A stretch of 64,000 bases of DNA from positions 183,732-247,731 of the forward strand of contig NZ_BNBD01000010.1 in NCBI RefSeq assembly GCF_014654785.1, given 5' to 3'. Below are positions 51,147 through 58,492 of this stretch, one piece after another. Source of the DNA: Streptomyces mashuensis. Its GTDB lineage: Bacteria > Actinomycetota > Actinomycetes > Streptomycetales > Streptomycetaceae. The notes beneath the pieces are model-generated. The model worked only from the letters and a program-made list of their open reading frames with translations. It was not told where the DNA came from and ran no database searches. The stretch's first letter is position 1. Each line of letters starts with the position of its first letter. Both the position numbers and the translations under genes were made by a program.

Positions 51147-51560
51147 ATGAGCGTTGTCCCCGCACAGGGCGGGGGTGCAGGCGGTACCAGTGGCCTGTAC
51201 GACGTCCTGGAACTCGTCCTCGACCGCGGCCTGGTGATCGACGCGTTCGTCCGCGTCTCCCTGGTCGGCATCGAGATCCTGAAGATCGACGTACGTGTCG
51301 TGGTCGCCAGCGTCGACACCTACCTGCGTTTCGCCGAGGCCTGCAACCGCCTCGACCTGGAAGCCGGTCCCCACCGCAGCCCGGGCCTGCCCGACATCGT
51401 CGGCCAGATCACCGAGGACGGGGCCCGCGGCAAGACCAAGGGCGCCCTGTCGGGCGCCGCCCAGAGCGTCAAGGACGCCCTCCAGCAGGTCCGGGGCGAC
51501 GGCGACAGCGCCCCCGCACGCCGTGGCACCGCCTCCCGCAAGAAGGAGGAGAGCGAGTGA
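51147..51560 (+). CDS. gvpA: Gas vesicle structural protein GvpA
   Basis: The 137-residue protein has the GvpA core at about 16-75: GLYDVLELVLDRGLVIDAFV, then SLVGIEILKIDVRVVVASVD, the amphipathic helix-beta-beta-helix unit that polymerises into the rib wall. The C-terminal extension of about 60 charged residues (RGKTKGALSGAAQSVKDALQ) is longer than in cyanobacterial GvpA and is usual in streptomycetes. It forms the gas-permeable shell. The stop overlaps the gvpF start by 4 bases. It is preceded by hairpins that may process or attenuate the operon. Confidence 0.94.
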   Translation: MSVVPAQGGGAGGTSGLYDVLELVLDRGLVIDAFVRVSLVGIEILKIDVRVVVASVDTYLRFAEACNRLDLEAGPHRSPGLPDIVGQITEDGARGKTKGALSGAAQSVKDALQQVRGDGDSAPARRGTASRKKEESE

Positions 51561-52270
51561 GCACCTACGTCTACGGCATCGCCCGCGCCGGCGCGGACGT
51601 CCCCGAGGACCTCACGGGCATCGGCGACCCGCCCCGGCCCGTCCGCCTCGTCGGGCACGCGGGACTCGCGGCCGTGGTCAGCGACTGCCCCGAAGAACTC
51701 CGGCCCAAGCGCCGCGACCTCCTCGCCCACCAGCGCGTCCTCACCGAGGCCGGCCGGCGCACCACCGTGCTCCCCATGCGGTTCGGCAGCGTCTCCGAGG
51801 ACGACGAGGCCGTCGCCGCCGTGCTGGCCGAGCACGCCGCCCACTACGAGGAGCGCCTCGACCGGCTCGCCGGCCGCGTCGAGTACAACATCAAGGCCGT
51901 GCACCACGAGGACGCGGTGCTGCACCTCGTCCTGGCCGGCAACGCCGAACTGCGCTCCCTCGCCGAGGCCAACCGGGCCGAGGGCGGCGGCAGCTACGAG
52001 CAGCGGCTCCGCTTCGGCGAACTCGTCGCCCGTGCCGTCCACGACCGCGAGGTCCAGGACGCGGACCTGGTCCGCGGCGCCCTGGCGCCGCTGGCCGAGG
52101 AGGACCGGCCCGGCCCCGAGAGCACCGGCTGGTTCCTCAACCACTCCTTCCTCCTGAAGGAGCCGGCCGCCGGCGCCCTGCTGAAGGAGGCCGACCGGCT
52201 CCAGCGCGACCACCCGCAACTGGACCTCCGCGTCCACGGACCGCTGCCCCCGTACAGCTTCACGGAATGA
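51557..52270 (+). CDS. gvpF: Gas vesicle protein GvpF/GvpL family (GvpF)
   Basis: The 237-residue protein has the two-domain GvpF/L fold: STYVYGIARAGADVPEDLTG at the start, TTVLPMRFGSVSEDDEAVAA and a C-terminal VHGPLPPYSFTE, the conserved ending. GvpF interacts with GvpA and helps nucleate vesicle assembly. GTG at 51557 overlaps gvpA's stop and its own TGA overlaps the gvpG ATG. Order in the cluster distinguishes it from the GvpL copy at 52823. Confidence 0.92.
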   Translation: MSTYVYGIARAGADVPEDLTGIGDPPRPVRLVGHAGLAAVVSDCPEELRPKRRDLLAHQRVLTEAGRRTTVLPMRFGSVSEDDEAVAAVLAEHAAHYEERLDRLAGRVEYNIKAVHHEDAVLHLVLAGNAELRSLAEANRAEGGGSYEQRLRFGELVARAVHDREVQDADLVRGALAPLAEEDRPGPESTGWFLNHSFLLKEPAAGALLKEADRLQRDHPQLDLRVHGPLPPYSFTE

Positions 52271-52485
52271 TCGGCTTCGTCGCCTGGGTCCTGCGCCGCG
52301 TGGTCGCCGAGGCCGAACGGCTCCACTACGACCCCGCCGTCGTCCGGGCCGAGCTCGCGGCGCTGGAGGAGGACCTCACGGCCGGCCGCATCGGGGAGGA
52401 GGAGTTCTCGCGCCGCGAGGACGCCCTCCTCGACCGGCTGGAGGAGATGAGCCGACGGACCGCCGAAAGGGACGGCACCGCATGA
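52267..52485 (+). CDS. gvpG: Gas vesicle protein GvpG
   Basis: The 72-residue GvpG protein reads MIGFVAWVLRRVVAEAERLH then a charged coiled coil with VVRAELAALEEDLTAGRIGE and EEFSRREDALLDRLEEM. GvpG is a short helical accessory protein thought to help assembly with GvpF. Overlaps of four bases join it to gvpF and gvpJ. Length and pattern are normal for the family. Confidence 0.9.
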   Translation: MIGFVAWVLRRVVAEAERLHYDPAVVRAELAALEEDLTAGRIGEEEFSRREDALLDRLEEMSRRTAERDGTA

Positions 52486-52826
52486 ACGCACCCCTCACAC
52501 CGGCCCCGGGCGGCGGCGCCAACCTCGCGGACATCCTGGAGCGGGTGCTCGACAAGGGCGTCGTCATCGCCGGGGACATCCGCGTCGAACTGCTCGACAT
52601 CGAACTCCTCACCATCAAACTGCGGCTGGTCGTCGCCTCCGTCGACAAGGCCAAGGAGATGGGCATCGACTGGTGGGAGAGCGACCCGGCCCTCTCCTCC
52701 CGCGCCCGCACCCGCGAGCTGGGCGCCGAGAACGCACGGCTCCAGGCGCGCCTGGCCGAACTCGAGAACGCCGGAGCCCGGCACGCCCCACCCGAGGACC
52801 AGGAGCCGGGGAAGGAGACCCGGTGA
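52482..52826 (+). CDS. gvpJ: Gas vesicle protein GvpJ (GvpA/J family)
   Basis: The 114-residue GvpA-like protein has NLADILERVLDKGVVIAGDI followed by RVELLDIELLTIKLRLVVAS, then a charged coiled-coil tail. The core matches GvpJ, the minor paralogue proposed to cap vesicle tips. It sits after gvpG as in Streptomyces clusters. ATG at 52482 overlaps the gvpG stop; its own stop overlaps the gvpL GTG. Confidence 0.9.
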   Translation: MNAPLTPAPGGGANLADILERVLDKGVVIAGDIRVELLDIELLTIKLRLVVASVDKAKEMGIDWWESDPALSSRARTRELGAENARLQARLAELENAGARHAPPEDQEPGKETR

Positions 52827-53617
52827 ACACCACCGAACTGCTCTACGCCTACGCCGTCACCCAGGACGCCGGAGACCTGGGCGAGGCCCTGGAGACCGTC
52901 ACCGGCGTCGCCGGCGAGCCCGTGCGCGCCGTCCGCCAGGCCGGCCTGGCCGCCCTGGCCGGGCCCGTGCCCGCGGCCGGCTTCGACGAGGCGGCCCTGC
53001 GCGCCTCCCTGGAGGACCTCGGCTGGCTGGAACGGACCGCCCGCGCCCACCAGAGAGTCGTGGACGCCGCGGCCGCCGCCGCCCCCTGCGTCCTGCCGCT
53101 GCGGCTGGCCACGGTCTACCGCGACGAGGACGGGCTGCGCCGCATGCTGACCGAGCGCGGGCAGCACCTGCGCGCCGCCCTCGGCCGGCTCGACGGCCGC
53201 TGCGAATGGGGCGTGAAGGTCTACACCCTCCCGCCCCGCGCCGCGCCCGCCGGCCCCTCCGCCGGCGCCCCGCCCGCACCCGTCCGGTCCGGCCGCGACT
53301 ACCTGCGGCGGCGCGCCGCCGAACGCACCACCCGGCGCGAGGAGGAACAGCGCGTGGACGAGGCCGCACGCACCCTGCACGCCACGCTCGCCACCCTCGC
53401 CGAGGACACCCGGCTCTACCCGCCGCAGAACCCCCGGCTCTCCCGCCAGCCCGGCCGCAACGTCCTCAACGCCGCCTACCTGGTGCCCCGCGAGCAGGGC
53501 CCGCGCTTCACCGATGCCGTCGCCCGGCTGGCCGAGGCGGCCCCCGCCGACGGCGTCGGCGTCGAGCTCACCGGACCCTGGGCCCCCTACTCCTTCGTCA
53601 CCCCCGCCCCGCCGTGA
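52823..53617 (+). CDS. gvpL: Gas vesicle protein GvpL (GvpF/L family)
   Basis: The 264-residue GvpF/L protein starts TTELLYAYAVTQDAGDLGEA and contains APCVLPLRLATVYRDEDGLR, then RNVLNAAYLVPREQGPRF and the family ending ELTGPWAPYSFV. GvpL binds GvpA-family proteins and helps assembly. The middle has an alanine/proline insert (PPRAAPAGPSAGAPP). GTG at 52823 overlaps the gvpJ stop. Confidence 0.91.
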   Translation: MNTTELLYAYAVTQDAGDLGEALETVTGVAGEPVRAVRQAGLAALAGPVPAAGFDEAALRASLEDLGWLERTARAHQRVVDAAAAAAPCVLPLRLATVYRDEDGLRRMLTERGQHLRAALGRLDGRCEWGVKVYTLPPRAAPAGPSAGAPPAPVRSGRDYLRRRAAERTTRREEEQRVDEAARTLHATLATLAEDTRLYPPQNPRLSRQPGRNVLNAAYLVPREQGPRFTDAVARLAEAAPADGVGVELTGPWAPYSFVTPAPP

Positions 53618-53817
53618 CCCCCGACCCCGTACCGCCCGCCGGGCGGATCGCCCTGGTCGACCTCCTCGACCGGCTGCTGGCCGGCGGCGTCGTCGTCGCC
53701 GGCGACCTCACCCTGAGCATCGCCGGCGTCGACCTCGTCCGCGTCGACCTCCGCCTGCTCGTCGGCGCGGTCGCCGCCACCCTGCCGGCCGCACCGGGGA
53801 AGGAGCTCCCGCCGTGA
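53614..53817 (+). CDS. gvpS: Gas vesicle protein GvpS (short GvpA-like)
   Basis: The 67-residue protein is a minimal GvpA/J-family unit: IALVDLLDRLLAGGVVVAGD and LTLSIAGVDLVRVDLRLLVG. It lacks the C-terminal tail of GvpA and GvpJ. Position between gvpL and gvpK agrees with GvpS in streptomycete clusters. Four-base overlaps on both sides. Its assembly role is inferred from the family. Confidence 0.87.
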   Translation: MTPDPVPPAGRIALVDLLDRLLAGGVVVAGDLTLSIAGVDLVRVDLRLLVGAVAATLPAAPGKELPP

Positions 53818-54080
53818 CCCGCCGCCTGGAACTCGACCAGGACACCGTCGAACGCGACCTGGTCCGCCTCGTCCTCACCGTCGTCGAACTGCTGCGGCAG
53901 CTGATGGAACGCCAGGCGCTGCGCCGCGTCGACCAGGGCGACCTCACCGAGGACGAGGAGGAGCGCATCGGCCTGACGCTGATGCTCCTCGCCCGCCGCA
54001 TGGACGAGCTGTGCGCGCGCTACGGCATCGACCCCGAGGACCTCAACCTCGACCTCGGCCCCCTCGGCACCCTCCTGTGA
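53814..54080 (+). CDS. gvpK: Gas vesicle protein GvpK
   Basis: The 88-residue protein is a typical GvpK: RDLVRLVLTVVELLRQLMER, RRVDQGDLTEDEEERIGLTL and a tail with MDELCARYGIDPEDLNLDLG. GvpK is required for vesicle formation in several organisms. It is the last gene of the operon; the convergent HelD-like gene ends 25 bases beyond. GTG at 53814 overlaps the gvpS stop. Confidence 0.92.
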   Translation: MTRRLELDQDTVERDLVRLVLTVVELLRQLMERQALRRVDQGDLTEDEEERIGLTLMLLARRMDELCARYGIDPEDLNLDLGPLGTLL

Positions 54081-54104
54081 CGGCTGTGACCGCTGTGACG
54101 CGGC

Positions 54105-56375
54105 TCAGGCGACGGCCGCCGGCGCGGCCTCCTGCTCCAGGACGCCCAGCCCCTCCGGCAGCGGCCCGGTGTGCACCACGCCCAGCCGCTGCGTGGCCCG
54201 GGTCAGCGCCACGTACAGGTCGCTGGTCGCGAACTCGCCCGGCTCCGCCACGATCACCGTGTCGAACTCCAGGCCCTTGGCCTGGCGGGGATCCAGCAGC
54301 ACCACCGGGCGGGTGAGGTCCGGCTCCGGCCCGGCCGACGCCCCGGGCAGCGCCGCCGCCAGCGCGCCGAGCCGTGGCCGCGGCGCGATCACCGCGAGCC
54401 GGCCCACCTCCGGCGTCGCGGCCGCCACGGCCGCCGCCACCGCCGACGGCAGGTCCGCCGCGTGCCGCGCCCAGGGCCGTACGCCCGTGGCCCGCACCGA
54501 GCGCGGCGGCTCGAAGCCCGGCTCCACGGCCCGTACCACCCCGGCGGCCACCTCCATGATCTCCGCGGGCGTACGGTAGTTGACGCCCAGCCGCACGTGC
54601 TCGAAGCGGTCGCCGACGTACGGGCCGAGGATCGCGTCCCACGTGCCCAGGCCGCCCGGCTCCGCGGTCTGCGCCGGGTCGCCCACCAGGGTCATCGACC
54701 GGGTGGGGCAGCGCCGCATCAGTATCCGCCAGGCCATCGCCGACAGTTCCTGCGCCTCGTCCACGATGACGTGGCCGAACGCCCAGGTGCGGTCGGCGGC
54801 GGCGCGCTCGGCGGCGGTGCGGTGGTCGGCCTCCTCGTGCCGGTCGGCCAGCCGCTCGGCGTCGATGAGGTCGTGCGCGGCCAGCACCTCCGCGTCCTCG
54901 TCGTCGAGGTCCTCGAACTCCTGGGTGCGCGAGCCGTACGACAGGTCGAGCACGCCCTGCGCATAGGCGACGCGCTCGCGGCGCTCGGCCTCCGCGGCCG
55001 CGCGGGCCGCCGCGTCGTCCTCGCCCAGCAGCTCGGCGGCCTCGTCCAGCAGCGCCACGTCGGCGGGCGTCCACGCACCGCCCCGGCGGCGGATCGCCGC
55101 GGCGTCCTCCTCCGGCAGGTGGACGGGGTCGGCGAGGAACTCCGCCACGAGCTGCTGCGGCGTCAGGACGGGCCACAGCTCCTCGATCGCCGCGTGCACC
55201 TCCCGGCTGAGGGCGATGCCCTTGCCGAGCTGGGCGATGTCGTCGGGGCCCAGCAGATTGGGGCCGCCGAAGGGGTCGGCGCCCAGCCGGTCGGCCAGCT
55301 GCGCGGTGAGCGCGTCCACGACGTGGAGGGCGAAGGCGGGACGGGCCAGGTTGTGCGGCAGCTTCGTGGCCCGCGCGTACGCGCGCGCGTCCTCGGCGAT
55401 CGCGGCGTCCAGGACCAGTTCGCCGTCCTCGTGGTCGATGACCAGCGCCGGGCCGGGCACGGTCTGACGGTCCGCCACGTACCGCGCCAGGGCACCGGCC
55501 ATCGCGGCGTCTCCCTTGACGGCGGCGGCCGCGGGGGAGTCGGTGCCGGTGGCGCGCACCCCGGGGAACAGCTCGCCCGGCGTCGCCAGGAGCACACCCG
55601 TCTCGCCGAGGGCGGGCAGCACCTCGCCGATGTAGCCGAGGAAGGCCGGGTTCGGGCCGACGATCAGCACCGCGCGCTTGGCCAGCTGCTCGCGGTGGGC
55701 GTAGAGCAGGTAGGCCGCGCGGTGCAGGGCGACCGCCGTCTTGCCGGTGCCCGGGCCGCCCTCCACGACCAGGACGCCGCGCTGCGGCGCGCGGATGATG
55801 CGGTCCTGCTCGGCCTGGATGGTCTGCACGATGTCGTGCATCCGGCCGGTGCGCGCCGCGTCGAGCGCGGCCAGCAGCACCGCGTCGGCGTCGGCCCCCT
55901 CGTGCCCGGTGCGCTCGGCGTCGGCGAGGTCGAGGAGCTCGTCGTGCAGCGCGGTGACGCGGCGCCCCTCGGTGCTGATGTGGCGCCGGCGGCGCAGCCC
56001 CATCGGGGCGTGCCCGGTGGCGAGGTAGAAGGGGCGGGCGACCTCGGCGCGCCAGTCGACGACCAGCGGCGTCCGCGCCTCGTCGTCCCGCCGCAGGCCG
56101 ATGCGCCCGATGTGGTGGTCCCGGCCGTCCCGGAACAGCAGCCGGCCGAAGCACAGTCCGTGCTCGCCGGAGTCGAAGGCGGCGAGCAGCCCCGACCGCT
56201 CGGCCACCAGCACGTCGCGCTCCAGCCGGGCCTGGAAACCGCTGCCGCCCCGCGCCAGCGCCTCGCGGACCGCGGCCTCGGCCTGCGCCCGCAGCTCGCC
56301 GAGGCGTTCGTGGAGCAGATCGGTGAATTCCTGCTCGTGACGCACTTCCTCGTGTGCCGATCCTTCGTTTGACAA
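54105..56375 (-). CDS. HelD/HelR-type RNA polymerase recycling ATPase
   Basis: The 756-residue superfamily 1 NTPase has a charged coiled-coil N-terminus (HEQEFTDLLHERLGELRAQA), Walker A VVEGGPGTGKTAVALHRAAY near residue 160, Walker B VIVDEAQELSAMAW, GDPAQT, NYRTPAEI and the late VALTRATQRLGVV. This is the layout of HelD, which strips RNA polymerase from DNA; the actinobacterial HelR branch also gives rifamycin tolerance. The start is uncertain: TTG 56375 has GGGAG five bases upstream, and GTG 56387 is also open. It is convergent with gvpK and divergent from a P450. Confidence 0.88.
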   Translation of the reverse strand: MSNEGSAHEEVRHEQEFTDLLHERLGELRAQAEAAVREALARGGSGFQARLERDVLVAERSGLLAAFDSGEHGLCFGRLLFRDGRDHHIGRIGLRRDDEARTPLVVDWRAEVARPFYLATGHAPMGLRRRRHISTEGRRVTALHDELLDLADAERTGHEGADADAVLLAALDAARTGRMHDIVQTIQAEQDRIIRAPQRGVLVVEGGPGTGKTAVALHRAAYLLYAHREQLAKRAVLIVGPNPAFLGYIGEVLPALGETGVLLATPGELFPGVRATGTDSPAAAAVKGDAAMAGALARYVADRQTVPGPALVIDHEDGELVLDAAIAEDARAYARATKLPHNLARPAFALHVVDALTAQLADRLGADPFGGPNLLGPDDIAQLGKGIALSREVHAAIEELWPVLTPQQLVAEFLADPVHLPEEDAAAIRRRGGAWTPADVALLDEAAELLGEDDAAARAAAEAERRERVAYAQGVLDLSYGSRTQEFEDLDDEDAEVLAAHDLIDAERLADRHEEADHRTAAERAAADRTWAFGHVIVDEAQELSAMAWRILMRRCPTRSMTLVGDPAQTAEPGGLGTWDAILGPYVGDRFEHVRLGVNYRTPAEIMEVAAGVVRAVEPGFEPPRSVRATGVRPWARHAADLPSAVAAAVAAATPEVGRLAVIAPRPRLGALAAALPGASAGPEPDLTRPVVLLDPRQAKGLEFDTVIVAEPGEFATSDLYVALTRATQRLGVVHTGPLPEGLGVLEQEAAPAAVA

Positions 56376-56413
56376 CGCAGCTCCCACCCGGTTATGATGT
56401 ACCTGTAACGCTC

Positions 56414-56504
56414 TTCCATGCCCGAAAACTGACGAGGCATGGAAACGTTCACTATACGCGGAGAAATGCCCCGGCCGTCAAGACGGCCGGGGCGTTTCCC
56501 TTTT
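56414..56504 (+). other. Hairpin plus intrinsic terminator in a divergent intergenic region
   Basis: TTCCATGCC (56414-56422) and GGCATGGAA (56436-56444) form a perfect 9-bp stem with 13-nt loop. A second, perfect GC stem follows at 56468-56493 and runs into GTTTCCCTTTTCC, a good plus-strand terminator. No plus-strand gene ends here, since the HelD-like gene points left and the P450 starts at 56611. The pair could be a small RNA of about 100 nt or an attenuator of the P450 gene. Confidence 0.5.
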
Positions 56505-56610
56505 CCCCACCGCCTTTGCGCGGCCCGCGGAACCGAGCGCACCCCCACGACCCGGTGCGCCCCGCACCGGGCCTTGCCCCGCCGCGCCGGCGTGGGCTGA
56601 GCTGGACGGG

Positions 56611-57963
56611 ATGAGCGAAGCCACGCCCCTTCCCGGGGCCGTGCCACCGGCACCCGGCGCGATACCGCTGCTCGGCCACGTCCACCTCCTCCTCCGCGAC
56701 CCGCTGCGCTTCCTCCGCTCCCTGCCCGGCGGCGGCCTGGTCCGCGTCCGCACCGGACCCTGGGAGGCGGTCGTCGTCTGCGACCCCGGCCTCACCCGGC
56801 AGGTCCTTCTCGACGACCGCACCTTCGACAAGGGCGGGGCCATGTACGACCGGGGGCGCGAGGTCTTCGGCAACGGCCTGGGCACCTGCCCGCACGCCGC
56901 CCACCGCCGCCAGCGGCGCCTCGTCCAGCCGGCGTTCCACGCCGCCCGCCTGCCCGGCTACGGGCACGTCATGGCCGACCAGATCGACGCCGTCACCGGC
57001 CGCTGGCGGAACGGCGCAATCATCGACGTGCTCGCCGAGACCCAGAAGCTCTCCGCGCGCGTGGTCGTCGCCACCTTGTTCGGTGCCGCCCTCACCGCCG
57101 ACGAGCAGGTCACCGCCGTACTGGAGGACTTCGAGGTGATCCAGCGGGGCATCGCCCGGCGGATGCTCCTGCCACCGGGCGCCCGCCGGCTGCCCACCCC
57201 CGGCAACCGCCGCCACGACCGCGCCCGCACCCGGCTCCGCCGCACCGTCGGCCGGCTCGTCGCCGACCGCCGGGCCGACGGCACCGACCACGGCGACCTG
57301 CTCTCCCTCCTGCTCACCACGGACGACGGGCCGGACGGCCCCCGCCTCACGGACGAGGAGATCACCGACCAGGTGATGACGTTCTACTTCGGGGGCATGG
57401 AGAGCACCGCCGCCACCCTGGCCTGGGCCCTGCACCTGCTGACCCGTCACCCCGCGGCGTCCGCCCGGCTGGCCGCCGAGGCCGGCCAGGTCCTGCCCGG
57501 CGGGACCGTCGCCCGCCCCGAGGACCTCCCCGCCCTGCGGTACACCTCCCGTGTCGTCGCCGAGACCCTGCGGCTGTACCCGCCGGTGTGGGTGCTCACC
57601 CGCACCGTCACCACCGACACCCTGCTGGGCGGCCACCTCCTGCCCGCCGGCACCACCGTCGTCTACAGCCCCTACCTGCTGCACCACCGCGCCGACACGT
57701 TCCCGGCACCCGAGCGCTTCGACCCCGGCCGGTGGGACGCCGAGCCCGGCCACGCCCCGGCCCATGCCGGCCTCGTCCCCTTCGGCGGCGGCGCCCGGCT
57801 GTGCGTCGGCACGGCCTTCGCCCTCCTGGAAGTCACCCTCGCCCTCGCCACGCTGGCCGCACGCTGGCACTTCGAGCCGCTGCCCGGCCTGCGCCCGGCC
57901 CGCCCCGCCCTGGTGCTCGCCCCCCAGGGCCTGCGCCTGCGGGTGACCGCCCGCACGGCGTGA
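56611..57963 (+). CDS. Cytochrome P450
   Basis: The 450-residue P450 has the I-helix motif FYFGGMESTAATLAW (acid-alcohol pair as E-S-T), the K-helix E-x-x-R in AETLRLYPPVW, PERFDPGRW and the haem loop VPFGGGARLCVG with Cys398. The proline-rich start and Y-PPVW after the K-helix resemble CYP102/CYP4-like and pentalenene-oxygenase-like enzymes in Streptomyces terpene clusters. No terpene synthase or ferredoxin gene adjoins it. The ATG at 56611 has a weak GGACGGG site. The substrate is unknown. Confidence 0.93.
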   Translation: MSEATPLPGAVPPAPGAIPLLGHVHLLLRDPLRFLRSLPGGGLVRVRTGPWEAVVVCDPGLTRQVLLDDRTFDKGGAMYDRGREVFGNGLGTCPHAAHRRQRRLVQPAFHAARLPGYGHVMADQIDAVTGRWRNGAIIDVLAETQKLSARVVVATLFGAALTADEQVTAVLEDFEVIQRGIARRMLLPPGARRLPTPGNRRHDRARTRLRRTVGRLVADRRADGTDHGDLLSLLLTTDDGPDGPRLTDEEITDQVMTFYFGGMESTAATLAWALHLLTRHPAASARLAAEAGQVLPGGTVARPEDLPALRYTSRVVAETLRLYPPVWVLTRTVTTDTLLGGHLLPAGTTVVYSPYLLHHRADTFPAPERFDPGRWDAEPGHAPAHAGLVPFGGGARLCVGTAFALLEVTLALATLAARWHFEPLPGLRPARPALVLAPQGLRLRVTARTA

Positions 57964-58078
57964 CGGACACACACGGCACCTCCTGCGCCCGATCGGGCGA
58001 TGCGCGCGCGTACGCACCGGCCGGCCGTCCGCCGCCTGGCAGGCTCGGCGGAAACCCCCACGCAGAAGGACCGGTGGC

Positions 58079-58480
58079 ATGAAGCGTTCCGCCCGTACGG
58101 CACTCCGCACCCTCCTCCCCCTGGCCGGGGCCGCCGCGCTCGCGCTGGTCGCCGGGCCGGGCGCCCGGGCCGACGCCGCGGCCTGCGGCGGGGCGACCTG
58201 TGTGCAGGTCGAGGGCAGCGGCCGGTACGTGCTGCGGGTCAACGTCTCCCCGGCGCCCGACGGCGACTTCTTCGGCCACTTCCGGCTCTCCGGCGCCGGC
58301 CTGAACACCACCAGCGCCGTCCAGCACTGGCGCCACCGGCAGCGCTACACCGTCGCCCTGGGCCGGGTCGTCCCGGCCGGCTCGGTGATCTGCGCCGAGG
58401 GGTGGGAACACCTCAAGAACGACCGCCAGGAGGAGAAGCAGTACCCGCACGGGCGGGCCTGCGTACGGCTGCACGGCTGA
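58079..58480 (+). CDS. Small secreted cysteine-containing protein, unknown function
   Basis: The 133-residue precursor has a Sec signal (MKRSARTALRTLLPLAGAAA then LALVAGPGARADAAA) and a mature part of about 100 residues with cysteines in AACGGATC, VICAEG and RACVRLHG, which could form two disulphides. VRVNVSPAPDGDFFGH-like beta segments suggest a small beta fold. I recognise no family. GAAGGACC lies upstream of the ATG at 58079. Probably extracellular. Confidence 0.75.
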   Translation: MKRSARTALRTLLPLAGAAALALVAGPGARADAAACGGATCVQVEGSGRYVLRVNVSPAPDGDFFGHFRLSGAGLNTTSAVQHWRHRQRYTVALGRVVPAGSVICAEGWEHLKNDRQEEKQYPHGRACVRLHG

Positions 58481-58492
58481 CCCGGCGGGCCG

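Noticed and set aside
56354..56614. 86-codon plus-strand frame across the HelD/P450 gap
   Set aside because: It runs through both hairpins and the terminator and has no ribosome site; structure explains the region better.
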